A stretch of DNA of 64,000 nt from Exilibacterium sp. (GCA_028280195.1 JANQMH010000052.1:62001-126000), one strand, 5' to 3'; shown: positions 55,872 to 63,953, numbered from the stretch's first letter. The notes: generated by a model not told the origin, from the letters alone. Numbers and translations: made by a program.

Positions 55872-56287
55872 ATCATTTTAGTTGGAAAGGCTTGCCCGCG
55901 ATATATCACTTGCAATTTGCAGCAACAATGGCAAACCGACCTCAAATGGCAAAATCCGCGCCGCCGGCTCAGGCACTCACAAATCCAGCCCAGTTGCAAA
56001 GGCGGCTTGTAGAGGATACGCGCAGGGCCATCCGCCCCTCGGGCGCGCAGCTTCGAACTATGGCGAGGGTAATTCAGAGCATCCCAAGGTAAAGTAACCT
56101 ATTGATTATATTAGGATTATTACTCTCCGCTACTCTGGTGTACCCTGTAGTTTTTGCAAAAGTGGGGCAAATTATGGGGCAGGCGCCTAACGAAGGGGAT
56201 ATTTTCCCTTTTAACTAATCTATAGACAGAATTTTGGCAATAATAATTTATAGCCATTAACTGTATTAATGTGATTACTAAGGGAAG
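55872..56287. other. Left edge of accessory island, no gene
   Basis: About 415 bp without a supportable gene. A single integron-type core site GCCTAAC occurs at 56185-56191. The last 70 bp before the inverted repeat resemble, in reverse, the sequence outside the right repeat (about 61545-61610), so the repeat similarity extends outward in diverged form. Confidence 0.5.
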
Positions 56288-56407
56288 CTGACAGTCACTT
56301 ATCGCCTATAAGCGGCCCGTCAGGGCGCTAAGATTTAACATCTACTACGGGCTGTGACCGGTCAAGGGCTGTCCTTAAGGCTGTCAAAGTTCCTTTGTCT
56401 GTTCTTT
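56288..56407 (+). repeat. 120-bp inverted repeat, left copy
   Basis: Matches the reverse complement of 61425-61544 over 120 bp without gaps and with 8 mismatches, 5 of them clustered near the outer end. The outer end is CTGACAGTC. The copies enclose 5.0 kb. No reading frame is evident within the repeat. Confidence 0.9.
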
Positions 56408-56438
56408 CACCACAAAGCAGTCATTTGAAACTTCGGAG

Positions 56439-56509
56439 TATTAACGACTTAAGCTCACCGGCGTTGGAAACGCAGCGTTTTCACCGTCCGGTGCAGCGAT
56501 TTGTTAGGC
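56439..56509 (-). other. attC-like site 1
   Basis: On the minus strand a core site GCCTAAC (56509-56503, containing the TAA stop of the SRPBCC gene) begins a 71-bp imperfect palindrome (CGCTGCACCGGACG ... CGCCGGTGAGC) that ends in a degenerate core GTTAATA. This is the size and layout of an integron attC. Confidence 0.7.
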
Positions 56510-56950
56510 GGACTCCGACCATGCCGCTGCCATCAGGTCGAATCCTTGCTGCCAGCCCGCTTCGCTTTCAGAAGTTTCACCAGGGCGAAGGGCTTTCAAT
56601 TCAGAAGCTATGTCTTCGCCGTACTGATCAAAGGTGACGAGGCATCCACTGCGATCCGATTTGATCTGAACCTTTATCACGTCAGTGTTTGAAGAAAACT
56701 GAGGCATTCCAAATGTATATTCAAGACGCGACGGCCGCTCAACAGCTAGATACTGGCCAACTGCAACGAACTCTTCATTACCTTCATACCGAGTGATTTT
56801 CCACTGCCCACGCTCTTTGAGATCAATTTCGAACTCAGCGTTGTCTCCCCACCAGACTCGCATCTTTTCCGGAACCGTTAATGTGTCAAAAACTGTCTCT
56901 GGCGACACATCGAACTGCCGTTCAATATGCAAAAATGTTTCGTCGTTCAT
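56504..56950 (-). CDS. Cassette-borne SRPBCC (AHSA1-like) protein
   Basis: 148-residue START/AHA1-like hydrophobic-ligand protein: 'IERQFDVSPETVFDTLTVPEKMRVWWG', 'GQWKITRYEG', and the C-terminal 'GWQQGFDLM' usual for the family. It has a strong ribosome-binding site AGAAGGAG. Its stop codon is part of the downstream attC core, and a GTTAGGC core (minus strand, 57006-57000) lies 50 bp upstream. That is the compact arrangement of an integron gene cassette. The ligand is unknown. Confidence 0.85.
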   Translation of the reverse strand: MNDETFLHIERQFDVSPETVFDTLTVPEKMRVWWGDNAEFEIDLKERGQWKITRYEGNEEFVAVGQYLAVERPSRLEYTFGMPQFSSNTDVIKVQIKSDRSGCLVTFDQYGEDIASELKALRPGETSESEAGWQQGFDLMAAAWSESA

Positions 56951-56999
56951 CTTTGTAATCTCCTTCTTCTATAGCTCATCACATTCATCTGAAGCACCT

Positions 57000-57063
57000 G
57001 CCTAACGCAAAGCGAAGCGGCGAAGTGCGCAGCACTTTGTCCCGCTTGCGCAATTTGCTATGC
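57000..57063 (-). other. attC-like site 2
   Basis: 64-bp imperfect palindrome on the minus strand from GCATAGC (57063-57057) to GTTAGGC (57006-57000). The arms GCGCAAGCGGGACAAAGTGC and CACTTCGCCGCTTCGC pair with single-base bulges as in attC sites. It lies 30 bp downstream of the 119-residue gene. Confidence 0.78.
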
Positions 57064-57093
57064 ATATGTGCACAAGAAAACGACATGAAATAG

Positions 57094-57453
57094 CTATTTG
57101 TCAACCCATACACGCCTGATCTCGCAGTGATTTGATGCCGAAGTAAAGTTTGGAGACATTCCATCCTGATAATTAACGCTAACTGTTTTTCCGCTCATGA
57201 ATGCCGCCAACAATAAAGAGTACACCTGCCCCATGTTTGCATTATTTGGTGCAGTACCCGCAGGTAGATAGAACCTTCCACCCGTAGGGCAAGCCTCACT
57301 CAGCCTAACAATAAGATCAAAATTATTACCCGAATATGCTGTAAAAGAATCTAAGCGAGTAATATCCGCATTAATTACGTTTGCATCCGCCATAACCAAC
57401 CCAGAAGCTATTACTAAACAGGCAGAGCATAAAATCAACCTAATTTCCTTCAT
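57094..57453 (-). CDS. Cassette-borne exported small protein
   Basis: 119 residues with a clear signal peptide ('LILCSACLVIASGLVMA'). The mature part has one Cys pair ('EACPTGGRFYLPAG' and 'NHCEIRRVWV') likely forming a disulfide. Overall pattern C...GRFYLP...AN...LLLAAFMSGK...C.I..VWV recalls short secreted proteins found in cassettes and AB5-toxin B-like folds, but I cannot assign it. It is flanked by attC-like sites, upstream 3 and downstream 2. Confidence 0.75.
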   Translation of the reverse strand: MKEIRLILCSACLVIASGLVMADANVINADITRLDSFTAYSGNNFDLIVRLSEACPTGGRFYLPAGTAPNNANMGQVYSLLLAAFMSGKTVSVNYQDGMSPNFTSASNHCEIRRVWVDK

Positions 57454-57506
57454 CCTGATTTTCTCCTATCTTAAGTATATATGTTCTTTCATGCATAATT
57501 TGTATT

Positions 57507-57590
57507 GCATAACGCCGCCATAAACGGATGCCGAAGCAACGCGTAGGCAGTCCAATGGAGGCCATGCTTTTTATGGCTGAGGCGGTCTAA
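57507..57590 (-). other. attC-like site 3, damaged end
   Basis: Right core GTTATGC (minus strand, 57513-57507) with stem GGCATCCGTTTATGG pairing to CCATAAAAAGCATGGCC. The other core is not recognisable because the 35-bp-arm hairpin begins at 57579. Confidence 0.55.
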
Positions 57591-57658
57591 TAGATCTGTA
57601 CACACCAGTTAAGAGACAATGACCTTAACTGGTGTGTACAGATCTATTAGACCGCCTC
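57579..57658. repeat. Perfect 35-bp inverted repeat with 10-base loop
   Basis: Arms 57579-57613 and 57624-57658 (starting GAGGCGGTCTAATAG) are perfectly complementary around loop AGACAATGAC. The left arm starts within attC-like site 3. There is no T-tract. A short outer pair GGCAGTCC / GGACTGCC (57546-57553, 57670-57677) surrounds it. Confidence 0.92.
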
Positions 57659-57772
57659 GATATCACGCAGGACTGCCGGAAGGACACAAATATATTGTCA
57701 ATATATCAATAGTTAAAAATAATAATCAATAGCTAATATAATCTCTCCAAACTACCTCTTAAACCAAGCTAT

Positions 57773-57997
57773 CTAGTGTAGTGTCTCATACTGTATGCGG
57801 ATTTAGCGAAGCGCTAATGGGTCAGCGGCTAGGCCCGGTTGTGCAGGCATAGTAGGCCTATATCAAGCAATCGCAACAAGGCCGATGGCCCATTAGCGCT
57901 TCGCCCGAAGGGAGTCCCATCACTGCCCGCGAGCGGCGCCTTGCCGTGAAAATTTCTGGGGCTCTAACTCTGCATACAGTATGCGACACTACACTAG
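57773..57997. mobile_element. MITE-like element
   Basis: 225 bp with 26-bp terminal inverted repeats (one mismatch; starts CTAGTGTAGTGT, ends with its complement) and inner inverted repeats CGAAGCGCTAATGGG (57807-57821) / complement (57889-57903). There is no reading frame. CTAG at both ends could be a target duplication or part of the repeat. Confidence 0.75.
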
Positions 57998-58058
57998 AAA
58001 TTCTATTATACAACACTTTTCGGTAACTAAAATTATCACCTGTGGGAGCTGCATAATC

Positions 58059-58691
58059 ATGTATAAAAAATATTTACACTCTTTATTTATGACTTTTGGT
58101 AAGTTCGTTCTAATGTTTTTCCCTCTCGCATTTCTGACAACCGGTGTCAACGCACATATGCTTCCTCATTCATTGCATATGTCTCCTCTTCCATTGGAAA
58201 TGCTCGTCGATGACAGTTCACATATCGTGGAAGCGCAGCTTATAGACATTAAAAGCCAGTGGACAAATGATAGGAAAGCAATAATCTCAAAAGCCAGGTT
58301 TAAAGTTGATTCAGTGCTATTGGGAAAAATTGGCAGTGAGATTATAACGGTCTATGCCCCGGGGGGAACTGTTGATGGAATTAGACAAATTGTCACGGGC
58401 GCCCCCACTTTTGAACCTGGGGAAAAATCCTTGCTAATGTTACGCAAGTTAAATTCCGATGAATTTAAAAAAGGCATTGACTCTGATTCATTCAATATTA
58501 CTTCTCTTTCACTGGGAAAGTTTTCGCTCGTTGTTGATAAAAATAGCGGTGAGATGAAAGCCAGGAGTAATGCCTTAAATTATTTTGATAAAGGAATAAT
58601 GACTCAATACAAATCGGGCGATTTATTAAGCAAGAGTGGCATGTCTTTAGAACAGTTACGTCAGAAAATAAAAGAACTTGCCAACAAATAA
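58059..58691 (+). CDS. Exported protein upstream of a matrixin
   Basis: 210 residues with a signal peptide ('FGKFVLMFFPLAFLTTGVNA'). The mature protein is a beta-rich domain: 'DDSSHIVEAQLIDIKSQW', 'ARFKVDSVLLGKIGSEIITVYAPGG', 'FEPGEKSLLMLRKL'. ATG 58059 fits the signal peptide and GGGAG upstream; the frame remains open back into the MITE. No function is recognised. It precedes the metalloprotease gene by 40 bp and may be its partner, chaperone or inhibitor. Confidence 0.7.
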   Translation: MYKKYLHSLFMTFGKFVLMFFPLAFLTTGVNAHMLPHSLHMSPLPLEMLVDDSSHIVEAQLIDIKSQWTNDRKAIISKARFKVDSVLLGKIGSEIITVYAPGGTVDGIRQIVTGAPTFEPGEKSLLMLRKLNSDEFKKGIDSDSFNITSLSLGKFSLVVDKNSGEMKARSNALNYFDKGIMTQYKSGDLLSKSGMSLEQLRQKIKELANK

Positions 58692-58731
58692 AGCTGTCTT
58701 TTAATACAGCTATTAACTAGAGATAAATAAA

Positions 58732-60984
58732 ATGTATAGAACAACTCAACCACAAGAAATGGAACAAGCTTTTCGAAACAGAAAGATATTCATTATATTA
58801 GCCCTATATATTGGAGCTATATTTTTCACTAGCAATAGTCTGGCTTATAGATTGACGCTGACACTTTTCCCGGGCTTTGCTTCCGCAGTTCCACCCGGTT
58901 CAGGTTTGGTAGAGCGTTGGCTAGAACGCGAAGTGCGTTTTCGAGTCAACAACAACGGGGCTGGAGATGGTGTGACATTTGATCAAACTCAGGAGGCTAT
59001 AGCAAATGCCTTCCAAAGCTGGGAGGACGTCAGCTGCTCTGATTTAAAATTCGTTTACGATGGCGGTACAGATGCAACCCGAGACGCCAACGACGGTATT
59101 AACACCAGCTATTGGACTGAAAGTGGGGGTTCCGCACACAATGGTCCTGCTGCTCTTTTCCCCGGATCACGTATGTCGTTGTTGGCAGTCGCTCTTGTTA
59201 CTGTCGCAGAAAATGGACGAATTATCGATGTGGATATTGCCTTCAACGGAGGCGATTATATTTGGTCAAATACAGGCGAAGTAAGTATTGAAGGCGTTGC
59301 TGCACATGAAATTGGTCATCTACTCGGCTTGGCTCATAGTGAATTAACTACTTTACCTGCACCGACGATGAAATCGTCGTTCCCTCAGGGCACCTCCTTC
59401 CAGCAAGCAAGTTTGGAAAAAGACGACAAAAATGGCGCCTGCTACCTGTATCAAACTGTTACAGGCAGTAGCAGCCAGGCTGCCGGAGATTTTAATGGCG
59501 ACGGATATTTGGATCTGGCCATTGGAGTGCCAGGAGAAACCGTAGGAACAAAGCTCAATGCCGGCGCTGTCAATGTTATCTATGGCTCTCCATCGGGGTT
59601 GAATGCAGCCGGAAATCAGTTATTGCACCAGGACCTTACCCACATTGACGGCGCTGCAGAAACAGAGGACCGGTTTGGGGCAGCATTGGCAATCGGTGAT
59701 TTCAATGGTGACGGATACGATGACCTCGCTATAGGCGCACCGAATGATACTGTAGTCAACCCGGCAGGAGTTACCGTGGTAGGAGCAGGTGTGGTCAACG
59801 TCATTTACGGATCAGCCACGGGACTAAATGCCGCAACCAGCCAACTATGGCACCAGGATATTGGGGGGATCGAAGACGTCGCTGAAGCTGATGACCACTA
59901 TGGAGCAGCTCTCGGGGCCGGGGATTTCAATAATGACGGTTTTGATGATCTCGCAATCGGTATCCCAAATGAAGCGATCGGTAATCTCGCTGGTGCTGGC
60001 GCCGTCAATGTTATCTATGGAGCAGGAAGCATCGGACTGAGAGACGCTGGCAATCAATTATGGCATCAGGATGTTGCCGATATAGAAGAGGTTGCTGAAA
60101 CCGGTGATCAATTTGGCGCGTCAATCGCGGTCGGGGATTTTAATAACGATGGCAATGATGACTTGGCCGTAGGCGTGCCAAAGGAAGACATTGGCAATGT
60201 CGCCGATGCCGGTGCTGTTAATGTTTTCTACGGTACATCGGTGGGATTGAACGCCAGCAATAATCAACTATGGCATCAAGACATTGCCAATATAGAAGGA
60301 GTGTCAGAAACTGGAGATCTGTTTGGCTCTTCTCTCACTGCGGGAGACTTCAACAACGATGGCCGTCACGACCTCGCTATAGGCGCACCGAATAGTACTA
60401 TAGTCAACGCGGCGGGAGTCAACTTGGCAGGAGCAGGTGTGGTCAACGTCATTTATGGAGCAGCATCGGGACTAAGTGCCAGCAACAACCAGTTATGGCA
60501 TCAGGATATTGCAAATATTGAGGAAGTTGCGGAAGCCAACGACCAATTTGGGGCCACTCTCAGCACTGGGGACTTTAATTCCGATGGTCACGATGATCTC
60601 GCAATCGGCGTACCAAAAGAAGCAATTGGCAACGTTTCCGCTGCGGGTGCTGTCAACATTATTTACGGTGCAGCATCTGGATTAAGCGCTTCTGGAAATC
60701 AAGTCTGGCACCAGGATTCTGCGGGCATAGAAGATGCCGTTGGGCAAAACGACCAATTTGGTGCTGCACTTATATCCGGAGATTTTAACGGTGATAGCGC
60801 AGATGATCTGGCAGTCGGTGTAAGCCATGAAACGGTCGGAACCATTGTTGAAGCCGGTGCTGTTAACACCATTTACGGATCCGTAACCGGATTAAGCGAG
60901 AATGGTAACCAGCTGTGGCATCAGGATATTGATGGCATCGAAGGTGTTTGTGAGGAAAATAACAGATTTGGCTCTGCTCTCTAG
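58732..60984 (+). CDS. Matrixin-like metalloprotease with seven-bladed FG-GAP propeller
   Basis: 750 residues. An N-terminal signal/anchor helix (about 20-38) precedes an M10-type zinc protease domain with HEIGHLLGLAH at 192-202. Seven FG-GAP blades follow, each with a Ca-binding D-x-N-x-D-(G/S) loop (for example 'GDFNGDGYLDLAIG') and spaced about 65 residues. Seven blades make a complete integrin-alpha-like propeller, and the last short strand 'NRFGSAL' can close it, so the C-terminus is probably intact. It should be secreted and act on extracellular protein. A second possible ATG lies at 58759. Confidence 0.9.
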   Translation: MYRTTQPQEMEQAFRNRKIFIILALYIGAIFFTSNSLAYRLTLTLFPGFASAVPPGSGLVERWLEREVRFRVNNNGAGDGVTFDQTQEAIANAFQSWEDVSCSDLKFVYDGGTDATRDANDGINTSYWTESGGSAHNGPAALFPGSRMSLLAVALVTVAENGRIIDVDIAFNGGDYIWSNTGEVSIEGVAAHEIGHLLGLAHSELTTLPAPTMKSSFPQGTSFQQASLEKDDKNGACYLYQTVTGSSSQAAGDFNGDGYLDLAIGVPGETVGTKLNAGAVNVIYGSPSGLNAAGNQLLHQDLTHIDGAAETEDRFGAALAIGDFNGDGYDDLAIGAPNDTVVNPAGVTVVGAGVVNVIYGSATGLNAATSQLWHQDIGGIEDVAEADDHYGAALGAGDFNNDGFDDLAIGIPNEAIGNLAGAGAVNVIYGAGSIGLRDAGNQLWHQDVADIEEVAETGDQFGASIAVGDFNNDGNDDLAVGVPKEDIGNVADAGAVNVFYGTSVGLNASNNQLWHQDIANIEGVSETGDLFGSSLTAGDFNNDGRHDLAIGAPNSTIVNAAGVNLAGAGVVNVIYGAASGLSASNNQLWHQDIANIEEVAEANDQFGATLSTGDFNSDGHDDLAIGVPKEAIGNVSAAGAVNIIYGAASGLSASGNQVWHQDSAGIEDAVGQNDQFGAALISGDFNGDSADDLAVGVSHETVGTIVEAGAVNTIYGSVTGLSENGNQLWHQDIDGIEGVCEENNRFGSAL

Positions 60985-61081
60985 ACCGGGATAAGACTGG
61001 CCAGGACCCAAGGGGCCCGGCCCTCTGTATTATTGGTCTGCAACAAGCTCGTTTAACGGTAGCCAGTTATCCCGCCAGCCT

Positions 61082-61118
61082 GCTCATTCATTCGCAAAAA
61101 CTCTGCGAATGAATGAGC
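61082..61118 (+). terminator. Hairpin terminator after the protease gene
   Basis: Perfect 15-bp arms GCTCATTCATTCGCA / complement with a seven-base loop, followed by TTTC. It starts about 100 bp after the stop. A bulged inverted repeat (60987-61000 / 61062-61074) lies between. Confidence 0.7.
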
Positions 61119-61226
61119 TTTCAAATAAAGAATTTAATACTCAGTGACTACTGAGGTTATGTTGAAGATATGTATGGAAGAAAAAATCTTCATTTCTGGG
61201 TAGTTAATCCTCAGTAAAAGCTGAGG

Positions 61227-61325
61227 CTAGGTTTCGTTCGCTTGCCCACGAAAAACCCATTGTGTTAACAACCATCCAATGGAGTAAACATCTTCATATG
61301 ACTTTATTGTGTACTGTTGAATCAT
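61227..61325 (-). pseudogene. Truncated FRG-domain gene
   Basis: 33 codons with a good ribosome-binding site (GGAGAAG) starting at ATG 61325: 'SYEDVYSIGWLLTQWVFRGQANET' then stop. The FRG signature WxFRGQA is reached and the rest of the domain is lost. Small hairpins CCTCAG/CTGAGG directly follow the stop. The rest of 61119-61424 shows no further gene. Confidence 0.65.
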
Positions 61326-61424
61326 AGTTACTTCTCCAATGTCCCCTTTTAGGCTTGTAAGCGATTCATACTACTCAGTCCATTTTGGATAATCAATGGG
61401 ATTTATTGAGCGACAGCTTAGAGC

Positions 61425-61544
61425 AAAGAACAGACAAAGGAACTTTGACAGCCTTAAGGACAGCTCTTGACCGGTCACAGCCCGTAGTAGATGTTAAATC
61501 TTAGCGCCCTGATTGGCCGCTTATAGGCAGTTACAGACTGTCAG
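61425..61544 (-). repeat. 120-bp inverted repeat, right copy
   Basis: Reverse-complement partner of 56288-56407 (112 of 120 identical). The outer end is GACTGTCAG. It lies 110 bp downstream of the immunity gene stop. Confidence 0.9.
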
Positions 61545-61556
61545 ATTATATAGAAA

Positions 61557-61584
61557 CCTCTAACTTTACACCTCTAACTTTACA
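61557..61584. repeat. 14-bp perfect tandem duplication
   Basis: CCTCTAACTTTACA occurs twice in succession 13 bp outside the right inverted repeat. Confidence 0.9.
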
Positions 61585-61654
61585 CTAATACACAATGACC
61601 TATAATTTGGCAAAATCAGTACTGCCCCCAACCAGCACACGACATCTAAAAAAT

Positions 61655-62584
61655 CTATCCATCAAACCTGCTTAACCAGCGTTGAGTAAACGCTTTATTG
61701 TCCTCTCCTTTGGGATCATAAAACAGGGTTTTATTAAAGTCAGCCCGAACAGGCTTTAGAGCTTTGCCTAATGCCACATAAGCAGGTGGCAGTTGATCCG
61801 GCGAACCCAGCTCTGGTTGTTGCCCCGCCTGAAAAATAATGCCGTTGTTGTATTCGCACTGCCAAACCTGCGAGTCTAAATTAGCTAATACCGCTTGTGT
61901 GCCACCAGCTTTTTCAAGTAAGCGATGAGAAACCGCCGTGAGGAAATTTACAGATTTAATGCCATTTTCACAGTTTGAAGATGTGGTATTTAAACTGTAG
62001 GCATCCAAACCTGGATAGGCCATTAACACATTACCAATGACTTCGCAGGCTGCATTCCTGCTACCTACATCTGAAGGAAATATGGCACTGTACCCAGCAT
62101 AGGCGTGCTCGACATTCAGAGCATTACATAAGGTGGCAAACTGGCGAATAAAGCTTTCCATGCCGATTTGTTCAAGAATTACGACCGGATAGGTTAATAA
62201 TAAGTAACCCAGGTAATTGGCACGCATCACTTTTTCGGCCAAAGCAATCGACGACCAGCATGAAGCCACTCCATTAATTCCGCTACCCGTATTAAATTGA
62301 AAGTCTGGTTTGTCATCTACCATCGACTGCAGAAGACTTGCTTCTGGTAACTCATCTTTTTTTATCTGTCGAAATTGTTTGTCACCGTCAATATAGTATT
62401 GTACGAGTTGGCCTTGAGCTTGCTGGCAATATTGCTCAATAGCATCAATCAACGCTAGCCGTCGTTCCCTCTTGCCCGGTGAGCCAAAATAGAACTCCAT
62501 CGATAAACCCAACACCGCAGCAGGAGCGCCATCCTTGTAATATGCGAGAGGCCGCCGGCTTAGCTCTTTTGAGGATAAGGTCAT
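61655..62584 (-). CDS. DUF3396 type VI immunity protein (TsiV-like)
   Basis: 309 residues resembling the DUF3396/TsiV family that neutralises type VI effectors: 'VLGLSMEFYFGSPGKRERRLALIDAIEQYC', 'EHAYAGYSAIFPSD', 'GIKSVNFLTAVSHRLLEKAGG'. It has no signal peptide, consistent with protection against a cytoplasmic nuclease. Ribosome-binding site GGGAGA. It starts 21 bp after the toxin gene stop, in the expected effector-immunity order. Confidence 0.82.
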   Translation of the reverse strand: MTLSSKELSRRPLAYYKDGAPAAVLGLSMEFYFGSPGKRERRLALIDAIEQYCQQAQGQLVQYYIDGDKQFRQIKKDELPEASLLQSMVDDKPDFQFNTGSGINGVASCWSSIALAEKVMRANYLGYLLLTYPVVILEQIGMESFIRQFATLCNALNVEHAYAGYSAIFPSDVGSRNAACEVIGNVLMAYPGLDAYSLNTTSSNCENGIKSVNFLTAVSHRLLEKAGGTQAVLANLDSQVWQCEYNNGIIFQAGQQPELGSPDQLPPAYVALGKALKPVRADFNKTLFYDPKGEDNKAFTQRWLSRFDG

Positions 62585-62605
62585 GGAATTTTCTCCCTTC
62601 AGTGC

Positions 62606-63412
62606 TTATTCCACTGGTAGCATAGGATTGTCACAGTTGCATTGGCTTTCACCTTTTTGTTTCGGTTTACCTCCTACACGATAAACTTGGTAATTATCAA
62701 TACCTCCGGCAATGTCAGTATATGCTTTGTCTTGTTTCTCATCCCGTTGATCACCCCCAAACTTCATCTCAATCACCTTATCTATATTCCCTTCTCCCGG
62801 CGGTTCATTTGAATCTGAAACCATAACCACATCTGTGCGACGTAAATAACCTAACCCTGGTGTAAACCCCTCCACTTCTTTTTTAACGCGCCCCATCGGA
62901 AAACGGGAAGGTTCGGTGGTATTTGCGTCATTCTTATCCCGATGCATAAAGGGTGTTGGAATGCCGGTAGTTTCTTTGTTCATATTCCACCAAATTTCGG
63001 ATTTATAGCGACTTTTGTAATTCATGGCCTTATCTGCCTCTTTAAATACGCTGTCAATACACTGCTGCTTTAGTTCCTGTGCACCTGAACCAGAAATAGG
63101 GTTTTGAAGACAGCAACAGCTCACCGCGCACAATACGCCGTTATCAATCAATTCAGCCTGCTTCGCGGAATCCGCACCTGCCATCGTCTGTTCTACGCCA
63201 AGTTCCCGCTGTGAATCGCTAGGATCAACTTGATTGCCTTCCCTTATTTTGCGGGCTTGTTCTTCTTCTGCAATCTTCCGGGCTTTCTCAATAGCGTTGG
63301 GGACGCATTTTTGAATGGCGTTCTGATCTTCTTTGCTGCGAGGAATACCATTGATTGAAAGGGATGCGCCAATAACTTGACCGACACATTTATCCTGACA
63401 GGGTGCGCTCAT
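62606..63412 (-). CDS. VRR-NUC-type nuclease effector (TseV-like)
   Basis: 268 residues. The C-terminal third shows a PD-(D/E)xK/VRR-NUC-like pattern: D194 in 'RRTDVV', E215-x-K217 in 'VIEMKFGGD' and Q227-x3-Y231. The N-terminal part is Cys-rich ('CAVSCCCLQN') and charged, without a PAAR or Rhs domain, so delivery would need a separate carrier. Start follows AAGGAAGG. Known TseV effectors are DNA-damaging nucleases paired with DUF3396 proteins, as here. Assignment is by motif and context. Confidence 0.75.
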   Translation of the reverse strand: MSAPCQDKCVGQVIGASLSINGIPRSKEDQNAIQKCVPNAIEKARKIAEEEQARKIREGNQVDPSDSQRELGVEQTMAGADSAKQAELIDNGVLCAVSCCCLQNPISGSGAQELKQQCIDSVFKEADKAMNYKSRYKSEIWWNMNKETTGIPTPFMHRDKNDANTTEPSRFPMGRVKKEVEGFTPGLGYLRRTDVVMVSDSNEPPGEGNIDKVIEMKFGGDQRDEKQDKAYTDIAGGIDNYQVYRVGGKPKQKGESQCNCDNPMLPVE

Positions 63413-63564
63413 AACATTTCCTTCCTTTGACTGAGTGCATTTACGTCAAGAGCGAAATAATAATGTAGGCCGCAAAGCAATTGAAAGCTATATTTCGGCA
63501 AAATGTCTTGAGAAGCGAGTCTACGTAATGATGAGAGCGCACTTACAATAGGCAGCTTAACTAA

Positions 63565-63783
63565 TCACGATCTATCGCACAAAAGCAGTCGCCCTCAAAG
63601 CGAAGCCCCTGCTTATATGGCTGAACAACTCGGCCATAGCCTACAAGAGTTTTTTGAAACCTATGCGAAATGGATTCGTAAACGGGAAAATGAAGCTCAG
63701 AAAAGCCTGATGTCGCAAGCGATTAGGGCCATCGATTGCAAAAGTGGGCCACTCGACCACCCTGAAAACACAACTGATTGATT
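63565..63783 (+). pseudogene. C-terminal remnant of a tyrosine integrase
   Basis: An in-frame stretch after a stop at 63562 reads 'APAYMAEQLGHSLQEFFETY' and continues to a stop at 63783. LGHS and the following F-x-x-Y match the last conserved His/Gly and the catalytic Tyr of phage-type integrases. The catalytic Arg-bearing N-terminal part is missing. It ends 14 bp before a tRNA-Gly gene, the usual place of a tRNA-targeting integrase. No intact gene lies in 63413-63797. Confidence 0.75.
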
Positions 63784-63797
63784 TAAAAGAAGAAATC

Positions 63798-63873
<76 letters not shown>

Positions 63874-63877
63874 AAAA

Positions 63878-63953
63878 TGGCGTCCCCTAGGGGAGTCGAA
63901 CCCCTGTTACCGCCGTGAAAGGGCGGTGTCCTAGGCCTCTAGACGAAGGGGAC
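63878..63953 (-). tRNA. tRNA-Glu (TTC)
   Basis: 76-nt cloverleaf with encoded CCA and anticodon TTC in loop CTTTCAC. It closely resembles the enterobacterial tRNA-Glu. It is four bases from tRNA-Gly, so both come from one transcript. Confidence 0.97.

Noticed and set aside
56185-56191. Single GCCTAAC as a fourth attC
   Set aside because: No paired core or stem is visible next to it; a 7-mer alone is not evidence.
57579-57658. 35-bp hairpin as an ordinary terminator
   Set aside because: There is no T-tract on either side and no gene ends at it, and perfect 35-bp arms exceed what terminators need.
58732-60984. C-terminal truncation of the FG-GAP protein
   Set aside because: Seven blades are complete and the last short strand can close the propeller, so the end looks natural.
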